Assembly: GCA_018667575.1 (NCBI GenBank)
Contig: JABIUA010000089.1
Span: forward strand, 1-40,254
DNA length: 40,254 bases
Reading direction: 5' to 3'
DNA from: Methanobacteriota archaeon
GTDB lineage: Archaea > Thermoplasmatota > Poseidoniia > Poseidoniales > Poseidoniaceae
The position numbers and the translations under genes are program-made. The notes under the pieces are model-generated. The model was not told the origin of the DNA. It did no database searches and saw only the letters and a list, made by a program, of their open reading frames with translations. Shown here piece by piece: positions 1 to 10,530 of the stretch (the stretch's first letter is position 1; each line of letters begins with the position of its first letter).

Positions 1-2
1 CT

Positions 3-773
3 CTGATTTCACTACTTGAAAATCCCGAAACACCTACATTTACCGCCCCGCCATCATATAATGAGCAGAAATGGACCTTAGAGACCACTAGTGGCCAATT
101 AAAACTCACAATAACTTCTGATTCATACTGGGGTTTTGGACTTTTCAATTCCGGTTATTTGAACACAATTACACTTGAAGGACCGATAAATCTGAGAAGT
201 CGAATCATCTATGATTTGACATCTGCGCTGGCGTATAAGCCATGGGAATTCAAACACTTGAGTTCTGCTCGCAAATGGGTTAAGAGAAAATTTCCAGGAC
301 TGGATGAAAAGAAGAATCAAAATAACTGGTTAGAACTGATAGAATATTCTAATCAAAGATTCCAAGAAATAATTCAAGTAATGAAAGAAGCAAGAGAAAA
401 AGTATCTCAAAAGGTGAAAATTACTGAATCAACCGAATACTGGAATAAACAAAAGGCTGATGTTTCACTCGCTGCAGCAGATTTCGATTTGGAGTTAGCA
501 AAAGGAGCATTGGCAGATAATAATGCGCCGGCTGTTGAAAGAGCAATTGCAAGAATTGAAGCATCGTTAATTGAAGCAGACCCGGAGACTGGAGTTCATG
601 ACAATGAACAAAAGGAAGATTTAGAAAAACAACGAATTATCATTTCTGAAATAACCATGGATGATGGAAATCATTCTGAAGTTAATGTCGATTCAATTAA
701 CCAAATTAATTCTGTATCCTTCGAAGAAGACATTCCATTCGTCGATTTAACCATCGATTCAGAACAAGAATGA
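3..773 (+). CDS. Hypothetical protein, partial (5' end outside window), coiled-coil/acidic C-terminus
   Basis: Frame 3 is open from the window start through the listed 204 aa ORF (upstream reading LISLLENPETPTFTAPPSYNEQKWTLETTSG...YLNTITLEG), so the listed TTG start at 159 is probably internal. Confidence 0.7.
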   Translation: MISLLENPETPTFTAPPSYNEQKWTLETTSGQLKLTITSDSYWGFGLFNSGYLNTITLEGPINLRSRIIYDLTSALAYKPWEFKHLSSARKWVKRKFPGLDEKKNQNNWLELIEYSNQRFQEIIQVMKEAREKVSQKVKITESTEYWNKQKADVSLAAADFDLELAKGALADNNAPAVERAIARIEASLIEADPETGVHDNEQKEDLEKQRIIISEITMDDGNHSEVNVDSINQINSVSFEEDIPFVDLTIDSEQE

Positions 774-833
774 GTGATTTCAATATTCTACTAAGCCGCG
801 TCGCGTTGATAAAGGGGGGGCTACTCGGAAGGA

Positions 834-1034
834 ATGGTCCAAATGGCATCTAAGAAGAAATCCGACGGAAGTGGAATCCAGCAGGCTGCTGGTTTGATTA
901 GATATTTCGATGAAGAATCAGAAGATGCTTGGAAGATTACACCTTTCCAAGTATACGCTGCATGTATCTTCATTGGAACCTTCTTTTACCTTGTGAATCA
1001 AGGTGTTGTAAGTGCAATTTGGAATCTATTTTGA
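834..1034 (+). CDS. Preprotein translocase subunit Sec61-beta (SecG-type); start may be 846
   Basis: Small protein with Lys-rich N-terminus, GLIRYFDEESEDAWKITPFQV motif and a single C-terminal TM helix, typical of archaeal Sec61-beta. Confidence 0.85.
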   Translation: MVQMASKKKSDGSGIQQAAGLIRYFDEESEDAWKITPFQVYAACIFIGTFFYLVNQGVVSAIWNLF

Positions 1035-1043
1035 TTGAATAAA

Positions 1044-1433
1044 TCAAAGTGGCTTGATCATAATAATTTTATTTTCTTTTGTAGCCATGCGCTTAGCAAC
1101 TTGCATTGCTGTCTTCAGGTCAATAGTAGCACCAAGTGTCTTTTCACCTTCAGAGTCATGGACTATCAATCTATGAGTTAGATTTTGTAAAACGCCATCT
1201 TCTATTCTCTCAAATACCCAATGTTCATTTTCAATTCTTATCATTGCTGGGACATCGACTAATGGGCCCATCTGGTTACCAGTAACTGTTGTTCGTGCTT
1301 TCAATCCTCTCAAATCTCTGATTGGATTCCAAGTTCTCATGCGAACTGGGGCTCTTACTTTTCTTTTATTTTCTACTCCGTCTCTAAACGCTCTAGTCAT
1401 TAGGGTCCCATCCCTTGAAGTCATTGACTTCAA
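1044..1433 (-). CDS. Hypothetical protein, basic N-terminus
   Basis: 129 aa ORF filling the gap between Sec61-beta and the membrane protein; no family recognised. Confidence 0.6.
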   Translation of the reverse strand: MKSMTSRDGTLMTRAFRDGVENKRKVRAPVRMRTWNPIRDLRGLKARTTVTGNQMGPLVDVPAMIRIENEHWVFERIEDGVLQNLTHRLIVHDSEGEKTLGATIDLKTAMQVAKRMATKENKIIMIKPL

Positions 1434-1494
1434 ACACAGGTTTGCCTATTCACTAATAAGAAGCGCGACAGAATCAAGGTTTAAAATACCGATT

Positions 1495-2892
1495 TCAAAC
1501 CATTTCGGCAGATTTCAATCGCTTGATGTGAAACTCAATACTCTTGCTGGCGAATAAACCTAACATCCAACCTGTAGCCAAGAAGCTCATCAAGGGCCAA
1601 TCGGTAGAGTAAGAGACAATTAGGATTGCTAAAGTCAAACACAATAATGGAATAATTGTGTAAAGTAAAGATGGTGATTGAACATCTGTTTCAATGAACC
1701 ACGGTTGAATCACACTAATAGCAAGCAATATCCAACTTGCTGGAAGTAAGAATAATGCGTATGGAGTAATCATGAATAGAATACTTGGAGTAAATATCAG
1801 CGACATCCTCAACCACCATATCTCCGGCCGAGATGCACCATCAAAGCCAAAATTCGGCAATATTAGAGAAATCGCCATGAAAATAACCATGCCAATCACC
1901 AACCAAATAGACTGTAAAATATATCCATTCCCTTGGTCAAATGGCTCACTATTTCTGAGGTAATTTGCTGTTATTAAAAATAGAAGAAGGCAATTAATTA
2001 CCAACTGGAAAGTCAACGAATTACTTCGACCCTCTCCATGTTGTAAATTTGCTTCAATCGATTTACTTGGTACTGTGATAAATGTCAAACCGATGGAATT
2101 GGATAAGAAAAATAGTAACATGGCAAAAGAACCGTCTTGGGAAATATTAGTCCACCAGGAATTAGTTGATTGGAGCGAATTTGATAACAAAAATATCATT
2201 ATTGGTAAGATTACATACATCTTCCATTTCGTTCTCTTTGAAAGGGTGTTTAGTCCTTGATCTGTTTGAGGAATCGTGGTGACTGCGAATAATTCACTAC
2301 TGACTAGAATCATGGCCCCTGTAGCGATTACTAGAATTGGTGAATAGATGCCAGTGGATGAATTAATAGTTTGTAAGGGCAGAGAATCTGGAGAATAATA
2401 AGAAGACTCCGGAAATAAGACCCAATACGAAACTAATGCACAAAAAGAAATGTATGTCATTATTCTATATTGAACCAGTTTTCTAATTTCTGCACTTGAT
2501 ATTGAAATACTCGGCAATTTATGACTCAAGAGGGCAAAACAAAGCAGGCCAAAAAGAATCATTTCTGAAGCGCCATCACCTGTAATCAGTAATTTCAAAT
2601 CTAAAAATTCAAAGTCGCCTGGCCCAAGTCTTTGGGCGATTTCTAAATATGACATGTCACGCTGTACAATGGTTCTTATACGGTTTAAAATCATAATTCC
2701 AACTACTATCAAAGGTCCAAATCGATGAATATTTAGGATTGACTTACCCACTGGTTGTGAGAATTTTTGACTATAAGATTCAATTTTTGAAGGAAGAAAC
2801 CATCCGACTAAAAGAAGTAGTAAAATTGGGAAGAGTAACGGTGCAGCATCCCCCAGCATATTCGAATCTAGGGGGCGAAAGCCCTTGAGCAT
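1495..2892 (-). CDS. Polytopic membrane protein of unknown function
   Basis: 465 aa ORF with about 12 hydrophobic segments; ORFs antisense to it are short. Confidence 0.75.
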   Translation of the reverse strand: MLKGFRPLDSNMLGDAAPLLFPILLLLLVGWFLPSKIESYSQKFSQPVGKSILNIHRFGPLIVVGIMILNRIRTIVQRDMSYLEIAQRLGPGDFEFLDLKLLITGDGASEMILFGLLCFALLSHKLPSISISSAEIRKLVQYRIMTYISFCALVSYWVLFPESSYYSPDSLPLQTINSSTGIYSPILVIATGAMILVSSELFAVTTIPQTDQGLNTLSKRTKWKMYVILPIMIFLLSNSLQSTNSWWTNISQDGSFAMLLFFLSNSIGLTFITVPSKSIEANLQHGEGRSNSLTFQLVINCLLLFLITANYLRNSEPFDQGNGYILQSIWLVIGMVIFMAISLILPNFGFDGASRPEIWWLRMSLIFTPSILFMITPYALFLLPASWILLAISVIQPWFIETDVQSPSLLYTIIPLLCLTLAILIVSYSTDWPLMSFLATGWMLGLFASKSIEFHIKRLKSAEMV

Positions 2893-2930
2893 GGCGGAAG
2901 CAAGATAGAGAAGATAGCAAACCGACAGTC

Positions 2931-4709
2931 ATGGCCAATGCTGGTTGGGTGGAGGAAGACCTCGATGAAATCTCGAGGGCGTCTTGTTTAACCAAACTGG
3001 CTTTAGAACTTGGAATGGACCTTGAATCTTGGATAAATACTACTACGTCGCCTCTTCCTGAAACACTTAGAGTCACAAAATCTCGTAAAGATAGAGAATG
3101 GACTATTTTGGAATTAGAAAAAATGGGAGCGAAACCAATCTCTTGGATGCCAGATAATAGCGCTTGGCAAATGCCATTTTCTCGAGGCAAGGTTCCAGAA
3201 GGCTACAGTAAGAGAATTTTGACAATACTACATGATTCAGGAAGAATCACTCGTCAAGAGGCTGCAAGTATGTTACCTGTAGAATTACTCAATCCAAAAG
3301 ACGGAGAGATGATCTTAGATCTATGTGCAGCCCCTGGTTCAAAAACCACTCAGTTAGCGGAAAAAATATTTCCTGAAGGTTTTGTAGTAGCAAATGAACC
3401 GGTGTCGGGAAGAGCAAATATGCTAATCTCAAATAGAGCTAGGCTCGCATTGCCAAATATTCTGATAAATCAGCAAGATGGCAGACATATTGGTAGAATC
3501 CCCCCTCCAGGGTTTGACGCAGTTCTTACCGATGTGCCGTGTACGGGAACTGCAACTACCCGTAAGAATCGTAAGATTTGGAAGAAGTGGACACCTAAAT
3601 CAAGCCGTGGATTATTCGAACTTCAAGTTTCAATAGTTTCAAGAGGCGCTAAACTGTTGAGACCTGATGGTAAACTAGTTTACTCGACATGTAGCATAGA
3701 TCCATGTGAAAATGAAGCAGTTGTCGCTGAAATTCTTCGTCAATGCCCATGGCTTGAATTGACTGATATCGATGAATCACTCGTTGATGGATTAGTCATG
3801 AAACCTGGCCTAAGTAAATGGAATATTCTTGATGAAAGTGGAGATAGAGTAGAACTAGGCGAAGAGTTGCCAAGACTACCTAATTTGAAACTCAAACATT
3901 TGTGTTCAGAAGATAGAGTCAAATTCGACCTCGAGTTTAATAACGAACTGGAAACTAAAATTTCTCAGGACCTAGTGAAATGTCGTAGACTACATCACAC
4001 CGATAATGATACTGGGGGCTTTTTTGTAGCAATATTTAGACATAAGCCCGAATCTACTCCTGAAGGAATTGCAAAGGCCTACATTCCAAAGCGGAAGCCT
4101 ATCGAAGGTTCTACTTGGGAACCGAAACTCATGGAACGCCCCAAGGCAAATCGGCATTCAGTATTCCTTGCTGATGAAGAAACGGTAAACCAAATATCTG
4201 AAGGATACCAAATCGATGCCAATAAATGGTCTTGGTGGAGCAGAGGAAAGAGATTAAACATAGCACCAAAATCTGTTGTCGATAGATTGTACAATCGCGT
4301 ATGTCCAAACAAAAGAGGAGATTTATGGCCTGCGGGTACATTCCATCCACTAAAGTTAATTCATGTAGGAATGCCAACTTTTGTTCAAAATAAAGGAACT
4401 TGGAGAACTAGGCAAGAAGCAATTCCTGCCCTAGAGTATGATTTAGGAAAAACTTGTATTGAGGTTGAAAAAGAAATTGCTATTCAAATGTTAGAAGGCT
4501 GGGTACCAACTGTTGAAGAATTTCAAGAAAAACTGGAGTTAGATGAATTGAGTGAAGGCCCGCTGCTACTGACTTGCCAACTTAGTGGGTCGGACTCCCT
4601 AATTTCTGCCTGGGCGGGAGTTAGAGTTAGTTTGATGATAAATACTCTTGAAAGAGATATACTCAGAGCAAAACTTGGAATTGAGTTTGAAAGTAAGAAT
4701 GGTGACTAA
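2931..4709 (+). CDS. NOL1/NOP2/Sun-family RNA (cytosine-C5) methyltransferase with C-terminal extension
   Basis: LDLCAAPGSKTTQLAE (SAM motif), TDVPCTGTATTRKN and YSTCSIDPCENEAVV (catalytic Cys motifs). Confidence 0.92.
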   Translation: MANAGWVEEDLDEISRASCLTKLALELGMDLESWINTTTSPLPETLRVTKSRKDREWTILELEKMGAKPISWMPDNSAWQMPFSRGKVPEGYSKRILTILHDSGRITRQEAASMLPVELLNPKDGEMILDLCAAPGSKTTQLAEKIFPEGFVVANEPVSGRANMLISNRARLALPNILINQQDGRHIGRIPPPGFDAVLTDVPCTGTATTRKNRKIWKKWTPKSSRGLFELQVSIVSRGAKLLRPDGKLVYSTCSIDPCENEAVVAEILRQCPWLELTDIDESLVDGLVMKPGLSKWNILDESGDRVELGEELPRLPNLKLKHLCSEDRVKFDLEFNNELETKISQDLVKCRRLHHTDNDTGGFFVAIFRHKPESTPEGIAKAYIPKRKPIEGSTWEPKLMERPKANRHSVFLADEETVNQISEGYQIDANKWSWWSRGKRLNIAPKSVVDRLYNRVCPNKRGDLWPAGTFHPLKLIHVGMPTFVQNKGTWRTRQEAIPALEYDLGKTCIEVEKEIAIQMLEGWVPTVEEFQEKLELDELSEGPLLLTCQLSGSDSLISAWAGVRVSLMINTLERDILRAKLGIEFESKNGD

Positions 4710-4710
4710 T

Positions 4711-5874
4711 ATGAAAAAAATAGCCATATTGCTAGTAATCGCAATAATGGTAATTCCATCTATTAGTGCCGAAGATGAAAATTATACTGCTCATGCAAGA
4801 ATCACTATACCAAGTGCTGAACCAGTATCGACTATACTCTATGAGTGCTTCGTAGAAATAGATACTTCAGACACCAACTGTAATCAAGACCAGGATGAAA
4901 TTTCACTGTCATGGTGGACTTGGAGTGACCAAACAAATTCAGATTGGCCTGATGATGATGCTAAATCTCGTGCTAGTATTTACGACCTTGATTTGAATGA
5001 ATCATTTGACTCAATTTCCTACTCTAATCAACACTCTATGGAAATTGATGCTACCAATAACTCATCTAAAATCGTCGACTTAATGCCCATTATTGACTTG
5101 ACTGGAGAAGTCATTATTGCAGAAGGTGATAATGAAATATGGTACATTAGAATGCCTATTGAAATGACTCCTTTGTTCAATTTAACCGATGACACGTTAT
5201 TGTATATTTTCTTGAGTCAAAAGAATGCTGTCGACCAGCACGGCAGAGAAATAAATAACCTGATCTATGATATGAAACCTGAAGTCGGCTTTGGAATTAA
5301 AGCCGGAAATACAACAACTGTTGAGTGGATAATAAGTTCGGAGCACCTTGAGGCAGCAGGTGTAGACCTAGAGCAAAACCCATATGGATGGCAGTTAACT
5401 ATGGCATTCTTTGGTGCGATTGAAAGTGATAATAGTTCAGAACAATTACTCTCTTTGCATCAACTAGATCTACCAATTAAGTCACAAACAGTAGATTCTA
5501 CCTCATTCTATATCCCCACATTAATCGGTGTAGTGCTGGTTATAGTCTGTTATGCATTAGTATCCCTATCCTACAAAGCTGAAAGAGGCATGCCTAAGAT
5601 TTCATCGACTTGGAAAAATCCTACTACTCTTAATGTCGAGATTCAATCATTCTCTCAACGTATTGAAGTCAAATCGGTGAAAGTGGATTCACCTTGGAAG
5701 ATGAAAAATAATCCAAAGAGCAGATTTATTGAGCCTGAGCAAATTGTCAATATGGAATTACGTTTCAAAAATCATGAGCCAACTGGATGCCAGATTGGAA
5801 TTCAATTAGAAGTCGAAGAACTCGGAGCATGGACACAATATCTAATGATGGACAGTTCAAAATTAGATGAGTAG
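4711..5874 (+). CDS. Secreted/membrane-anchored protein of unknown function
   Basis: Start MKKIAILLVIAIMVIPSISAEDEN gives a clean signal peptide; TM segment FYIPTLIGVVLVIVCYALVSLSY near the C-terminus. The listed ORF start at 4648 overlaps the upstream gene. Confidence 0.75.
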   Translation: MKKIAILLVIAIMVIPSISAEDENYTAHARITIPSAEPVSTILYECFVEIDTSDTNCNQDQDEISLSWWTWSDQTNSDWPDDDAKSRASIYDLDLNESFDSISYSNQHSMEIDATNNSSKIVDLMPIIDLTGEVIIAEGDNEIWYIRMPIEMTPLFNLTDDTLLYIFLSQKNAVDQHGREINNLIYDMKPEVGFGIKAGNTTTVEWIISSEHLEAAGVDLEQNPYGWQLTMAFFGAIESDNSSEQLLSLHQLDLPIKSQTVDSTSFYIPTLIGVVLVIVCYALVSLSYKAERGMPKISSTWKNPTTLNVEIQSFSQRIEVKSVKVDSPWKMKNNPKSRFIEPEQIVNMELRFKNHEPTGCQIGIQLEVEELGAWTQYLMMDSSKLDE

Positions 5875-6394
5875 TAGTCGAAGTGTTGAAGAATTAGAAG
5901 AGTTACCGAATGATGGTGCTGATATGGAACTGGATAATACCGACCGAGCAATTCTTCAAGCCCTCTTGAAAGACTCAAGAGCGAGTCAGAGGGAATTATC
6001 CCGAATCGTTGGGGTGGCACAAGGCACCATTACTAATCGTCTCAAAAGATTGGAAAATAATGGAGTTATCAGTGGATATAGTGTTGTACTTGATCCTGAA
6101 AGTGTTGGATGGACTATGACTATTATGGCGGGCTTATGTATTGCTAAAGGAAAAATGATTGATGTTCAACAAAAAATTGCGGCCGACTCAAGAGTATTCT
6201 CGGTATATGACGTAACAGGTGACTGGGACTCGATGGTACTGGCTAGAGTAAGAGATAGAGCCGACCTTGACGACTTAACAAAGACTGTTTTCACATTAGA
6301 AGGAGTGACTCGCTCGTTCACTCACGTCGTTCTAAACACTGTGAAGGAAGATGGCTTTGCTAAGCCTGCTCCAGATAAGAGCATGAATGAATAA
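5867..6394 (+). CDS. Lrp/AsnC-family transcriptional regulator
   Basis: LDNTDRAILQALLKDSRASQRELSRIVGVAQGTITNRLKRLENNGVISGY HTH plus C-terminal RAM-like domain. Confidence 0.93.
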   Translation: MSSSRSVEELEELPNDGADMELDNTDRAILQALLKDSRASQRELSRIVGVAQGTITNRLKRLENNGVISGYSVVLDPESVGWTMTIMAGLCIAKGKMIDVQQKIAADSRVFSVYDVTGDWDSMVLARVRDRADLDDLTKTVFTLEGVTRSFTHVVLNTVKEDGFAKPAPDKSMNE

Positions 6395-6425
6395 GCCCTT
6401 TGAATGATGGGTTCTAGCCCCAATC

Positions 6426-8948
6426 ATGTCTTCTAGACTTAACCTGACATTTTTCGCGGCCTTAGCTATTCAAATGTTGATGATCGGGGCTACCGCTGCT
6501 CCACTCGCTGACGGCCTAAATCCGATGGGTGATTATGAAAAAATGGATAAATCTCTTAGAAATTCTTTGAGTTCCTCGTCAGAAGAAGAAATAATTCCTG
6601 TCATTTTCCAACTCAATTCCGAAGTGACCGCAGAAGATTTGGAAACACTGGAGAGTTTTGGTGCCTCAATACTTGGAGAAGCACCCTTAGTCGATGGCGG
6701 ACTGTTAGAAGCTTCAATTAGAGATATTAGAATCATTTCTAATTGGGAACGAGTCGAATATCTAGAACTGGATAGAATCCTAGATTTCTTCTATTTGCCT
6801 TCTGAGTGGGGCGGAGACCCAATCACTGAACCTGGAATATTGATGCATGAAACCACACACGTAGTCAAAGCAACCGATACTTGGGATAGAGTAATTATAT
6901 CGCCTTCTGGAGATATTGAGTATGATTCAGACCTAGCGTTCAGCGAGTGGGATGGCGATGGAACTGCAATAGTCGACCTCGATACCGGAGTTGATGCTGG
7001 ACATCCTGATTTCGATTATCTAGAACCTTGGACCGGTGAGAAAGTCATCTACTCAGCAAAATGGGATGGTATCTGGACAGAAACTCGTAATTCAGATACT
7101 TCATCAGGACACGGCACTCACGTTGGTGGTACAATTGCTGGAAACGGAGACGCTTCGGCTGGTAGAAGGGCAGGGGTTGCCAAAGGAGCACAAATGGTCG
7201 CCCTTGGCACTGGTGATGGCGCATCTATCTTTGCAGCAGAACAAGGACTAGAGTGGACATATTCTCATTCTATGCCAAGTCAAAATCAATATCACATTAG
7301 AGTTGTATCCAACTCTTGGGGAACGGATGGCGATTATGACCCGAATGGAGTTATTGCTCAAATGACTGATATGCTAACTTATGATAACGGCGTAGCAGTA
7401 ATATTTGCTGCATCGAACTCAGGTGGTAATGGAGGGGAGTGTTCAGGAGGACTCAAAACCAATGTGTACGCTAATACTCCTTCTGCAATATCTGTAGCAG
7501 CACTAACTCATGATGGTACGGCTGTGACCTCATTCTCATCACGTGGATGTATGAATCAACAGCACACATGGCCGGATGTTGGCGCACCTGGCAGAGATAT
7601 TTGGGCAACAGCACCAAGAGGTACAGCAATCGATGCAAGTACCAAACTGCAAGGAGATTTGTACTATATGGCAATCTCTGGAACTTCAATGGCGACACCG
7701 CATGTAGGAGGAATGGCTGGACTTATTATCGATATTGCACCGTCTTTAGGTGTTGCAGATTACCACAGAGACGACCATGATTTTGGAAATAGTTTAGTCG
7801 GCGGTGAAGGGACTGCTGCATATGGTCAATATGAGAATTGGAACGAAGAAAACTTCACCAGAGTACACGAACTGGAACTCATATTGGAATTGACAGCGAA
7901 CTATGAAGGAATGGCTAACTCCTGTGAAGATGGAAATGATGATGATGCATGCTCTGACATTCCTGAACAGTGTTATATCAGTGAAACTGGACAATGTCAC
8001 GATTGGCGTATCGGTCATGGATTAACAAATGTTGATGCTGCAGTTGCACTTGCTAGAACATTACAATTAATGAGAGATCAAGATGGAAATGGAATCGTAG
8101 ACCACCCTGAATATACTGTATGGGATGCTTGGGAAATCTATGAGGCTATGCTTGATGAACAAACTATCGAATTAGATACTGATAGAGTAAAACATTCCTG
8201 GAAAGGAGATTGGAATCATTTCAACAATGGAGACTCAGGCTCATTGTATTACACCGATGATTCTCATTATGTTTGGATTCCTAATGGTACAGATAGACTA
8301 GAAGCAATGTTTACTGCTACTGAATTTGAACTTGACTCATTACAAGTAGGTTCAATCCAGCTGGAAATTGATTTGGGCGATGATGGCAGTAATGACCAAG
8401 GACAAGGAAATCGAATTGCTGACACATGGTATTATGACTTAGACGTTGAACCTTCTCAATGGGGCAAGTGGGCGAGTTTTGATGTGTCTGGGCAAGCGAT
8501 GACATTCTTAGGAATCGTAGATGACCAAGAATTCTTTGAATCCAGAATCCCCTATACTGTCGACGTTATATTGACTCTAGAACTTGATTCAGTAATAGAT
8601 ATCGCATTTGAACAAAGATTGGACTTCTATTCAGATTTAGACCCTGCTACACCTTCAGATGACTACGATAGTTCAATGGATGGAATGCTGGTTTTTACTC
8701 GCAATGTCTACAACCAACAAGCCGTGGTCAAACTAATAACTCCAAAGGGTTCCACTGATGAATCTAGTACAGAAGGATTCTTTTCATCTCTGGGTGATAT
8801 GTTTGCTGAGCATGGCTTATTGATGGTCCTGTTTAGTCTATTCATCTTACTACCTGCAATCGGATTAGGATACATGATTCGCTCTTGGGAAAATCCTGAA
8901 GATGAAAAATCGTATTTGTTAGAAGCGGAATTAATCGATGAAGATTGA
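6426..8948 (+). CDS. Subtilisin-like (S8) serine protease, secreted, C-terminal TM anchor
   Basis: Catalytic motifs VDLDTGVDAGHPDF (Asp), SGHGTHVGGTIAG (His), SGTSMATPHVGG (Ser); N-terminal signal peptide; C-terminal hydrophobic helix GLLMVLFSLFILLPAIGLGYM. Confidence 0.95.
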   Translation: MSSRLNLTFFAALAIQMLMIGATAAPLADGLNPMGDYEKMDKSLRNSLSSSSEEEIIPVIFQLNSEVTAEDLETLESFGASILGEAPLVDGGLLEASIRDIRIISNWERVEYLELDRILDFFYLPSEWGGDPITEPGILMHETTHVVKATDTWDRVIISPSGDIEYDSDLAFSEWDGDGTAIVDLDTGVDAGHPDFDYLEPWTGEKVIYSAKWDGIWTETRNSDTSSGHGTHVGGTIAGNGDASAGRRAGVAKGAQMVALGTGDGASIFAAEQGLEWTYSHSMPSQNQYHIRVVSNSWGTDGDYDPNGVIAQMTDMLTYDNGVAVIFAASNSGGNGGECSGGLKTNVYANTPSAISVAALTHDGTAVTSFSSRGCMNQQHTWPDVGAPGRDIWATAPRGTAIDASTKLQGDLYYMAISGTSMATPHVGGMAGLIIDIAPSLGVADYHRDDHDFGNSLVGGEGTAAYGQYENWNEENFTRVHELELILELTANYEGMANSCEDGNDDDACSDIPEQCYISETGQCHDWRIGHGLTNVDAAVALARTLQLMRDQDGNGIVDHPEYTVWDAWEIYEAMLDEQTIELDTDRVKHSWKGDWNHFNNGDSGSLYYTDDSHYVWIPNGTDRLEAMFTATEFELDSLQVGSIQLEIDLGDDGSNDQGQGNRIADTWYYDLDVEPSQWGKWASFDVSGQAMTFLGIVDDQEFFESRIPYTVDVILTLELDSVIDIAFEQRLDFYSDLDPATPSDDYDSSMDGMLVFTRNVYNQQAVVKLITPKGSTDESSTEGFFSSLGDMFAEHGLLMVLFSLFILLPAIGLGYMIRSWENPEDEKSYLLEAELIDED

Positions 8949-9146
8949 TTACTCCTCTTCTTGTAAAGTAAGTGCTTGGAGATATTTACCACTTCCATAG
9001 GATACTCCGCCTTGTAGTACCCATCCCTCACAAATTAATTTCGATACTTGCGCAATAAGTCCTGACTTCTTATCCAAGAATTTCATATTCAAAGTACCGA
9101 ACTCTTTTGGTTCCAAAGTTTCATCTGAAATCACAGTATATTTCAT
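8949..9146 (-). CDS. DUF1737-like small protein
   Basis: MKYTVISDETLEPKEFGTLNMKFLDKKSGLIAQVSKLICEGWVLQGGVSYGSGKYLQALTLQEEE resembles DUF1737 (xYxVI...EGWxxQGGV...YxQA). Start taken at 9146 rather than 9299, which would overlap the methyltransferase. Confidence 0.7.
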   Translation of the reverse strand: MKYTVISDETLEPKEFGTLNMKFLDKKSGLIAQVSKLICEGWVLQGGVSYGSGKYLQALTLQEEE

Positions 9147-9180
9147 GACAGTATGCATATTCCACACTGTATAAAGAAAA

Positions 9181-10119
9181 TTATTCTTCCAACTGGTCAA
9201 TTCTCTGTCCAGCGAGTTCAATGTATTCTTGACTGATATCATAGCCGATATAACTTCGACCAGTACTCTTGGCTGCACATGCGGTGGAACCTGAACCAAT
9301 GAATGGATCTAAAACTACATCCCCTTTGAAAGTATAAAATTCGATACATCTGCGTGGCAATTCATTCGGGAAAGGGGCAGGGTGTCCGATTCTTTTAGCA
9401 GATGCTGTTGGAAAACGCCAGATAGATTTTGTTAAATCGATGAACTCTTGTTTCTCAATAGTGTCATCTCTACCTTCTGCTCTCTCTTGTTTTGTTCTAT
9501 CGAGTTTGAAAGAACCTTTTGAATATATCAAAATATATTCATGTACGTCTCTAAGGCATGGATTTGAAGCTGATTTGAATGAACCCCAAGCGGTACTCGA
9601 ACCTGCAGATGCGGATTTATCCCAAATTACTTCGCCGCGCATCAAAAAACCGAGTTCAAGCATTATCATATTGACGTAACTCGTTAGAGGAATGTATGGT
9701 TTTCTTCCGACATTTGCAATGTTGATTACTGCTCTTCCACCAGGCGCTAATACTCGGTAAGTTTCGCTAAAAACGCCTCTTAACATGTTTAGATATTCTT
9801 GAAGACTGAGATCTTCATCATACTCCTTGGTCACATTGTATGGAGGTGAAGTGACCATCAGTTGTACACTATTTGGTGGAATCATACTCATATCTCTTGA
9901 ATCACCACAAATTAGGCTATCTCTGAGAAATTCAGGGAATTCTTGAGGGTCTCCTACATCGCTTTCTCTCGGTATTCCTTGATACATTTTAGTATCATAA
10001 TACTTTGAAGAATCATGCCCTTCACGTTTGGAAACACCAAAACTCGAAGTCTGACTAGAGGACGCCTTTTTTGTCCCCTTTTTTCTTGTCATAGAAACAT
10101 CTGCGTCGCGCGGCTTCAT
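9181..10119 (-). CDS. Site-specific DNA methyltransferase (SPPY type, beta-class motif order)
   Basis: Motif IV VTSPPYNVTKEY precedes motif I VVLDPFIGSGSTACAAKSTGRSYIGYDIS. Confidence 0.92.
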   Translation of the reverse strand: MKPRDADVSMTRKKGTKKASSSQTSSFGVSKREGHDSSKYYDTKMYQGIPRESDVGDPQEFPEFLRDSLICGDSRDMSMIPPNSVQLMVTSPPYNVTKEYDEDLSLQEYLNMLRGVFSETYRVLAPGGRAVINIANVGRKPYIPLTSYVNMIMLELGFLMRGEVIWDKSASAGSSTAWGSFKSASNPCLRDVHEYILIYSKGSFKLDRTKQERAEGRDDTIEKQEFIDLTKSIWRFPTASAKRIGHPAPFPNELPRRCIEFYTFKGDVVLDPFIGSGSTACAAKSTGRSYIGYDISQEYIELAGQRIDQLEE

Positions 10120-10181
10120 AATTCAATCGGATAACAAGTAGTACTAGACGCGCGTTTAAGCACCCTAAAGAAAATCCCAAA

Positions 10182-10490
10182 TCAAGATATTATACTATCA
10201 ATCCAATTTTGATAATCTTGGTTTGCTGATGCATTTATCTTCAAAATTGCTGGTATCTCATAAGGATGATTTTTCGAAATATATTGTTCTAAACGCTCAA
10301 TCTTATGTTGACTGGTTTTGAATAGTACTAACATTTCATCATCTTCATTTTCTTGACCATCCCAAATATATGAAGAATTGACTTTACTACGTAGTATACA
10401 TGCTGCAAGTTTTTGTTGCAACACTTTTGCAATAATTGATTTAGCAGAATCATCGTTAGGGAAAGTCACCATAACAAGTACTAGGGTCAT
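10182..10490 (-). CDS. cutA: CutA1-family divalent cation tolerance protein
   Basis: LAACILRSKVNSSYIWDGQ...E...LFKTSQHKIERLEQYISKNHPYEIPAILKI matches the CutA1 signature. Confidence 0.93.
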   Translation of the reverse strand: MTLVLVMVTFPNDDSAKSIIAKVLQQKLAACILRSKVNSSYIWDGQENEDDEMLVLFKTSQHKIERLEQYISKNHPYEIPAILKINASANQDYQNWIDSIIS

Positions 10491-10530
10491 AGACTCCGTA
10501 GAGGATTCTGATTATTGAATCGTTGCTGGA

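Noticed and set aside
2780-3190. 136 aa minus-strand ORF
   Set aside because: Antisense to the N-terminus of the NOL1/NOP2/Sun methylase and overlapping the start of the adjacent membrane protein.
7036-8018. Several 70-77 aa ORFs inside the subtilase gene
   Set aside because: Embedded in or antisense to a protein with clear S8 catalytic motifs.
10150-10157. ACGCGCGT palindrome upstream of the DNA methyltransferase
   Set aside because: Eight-base palindrome in a short intergenic region; too short to support a methylation or regulatory site by itself.
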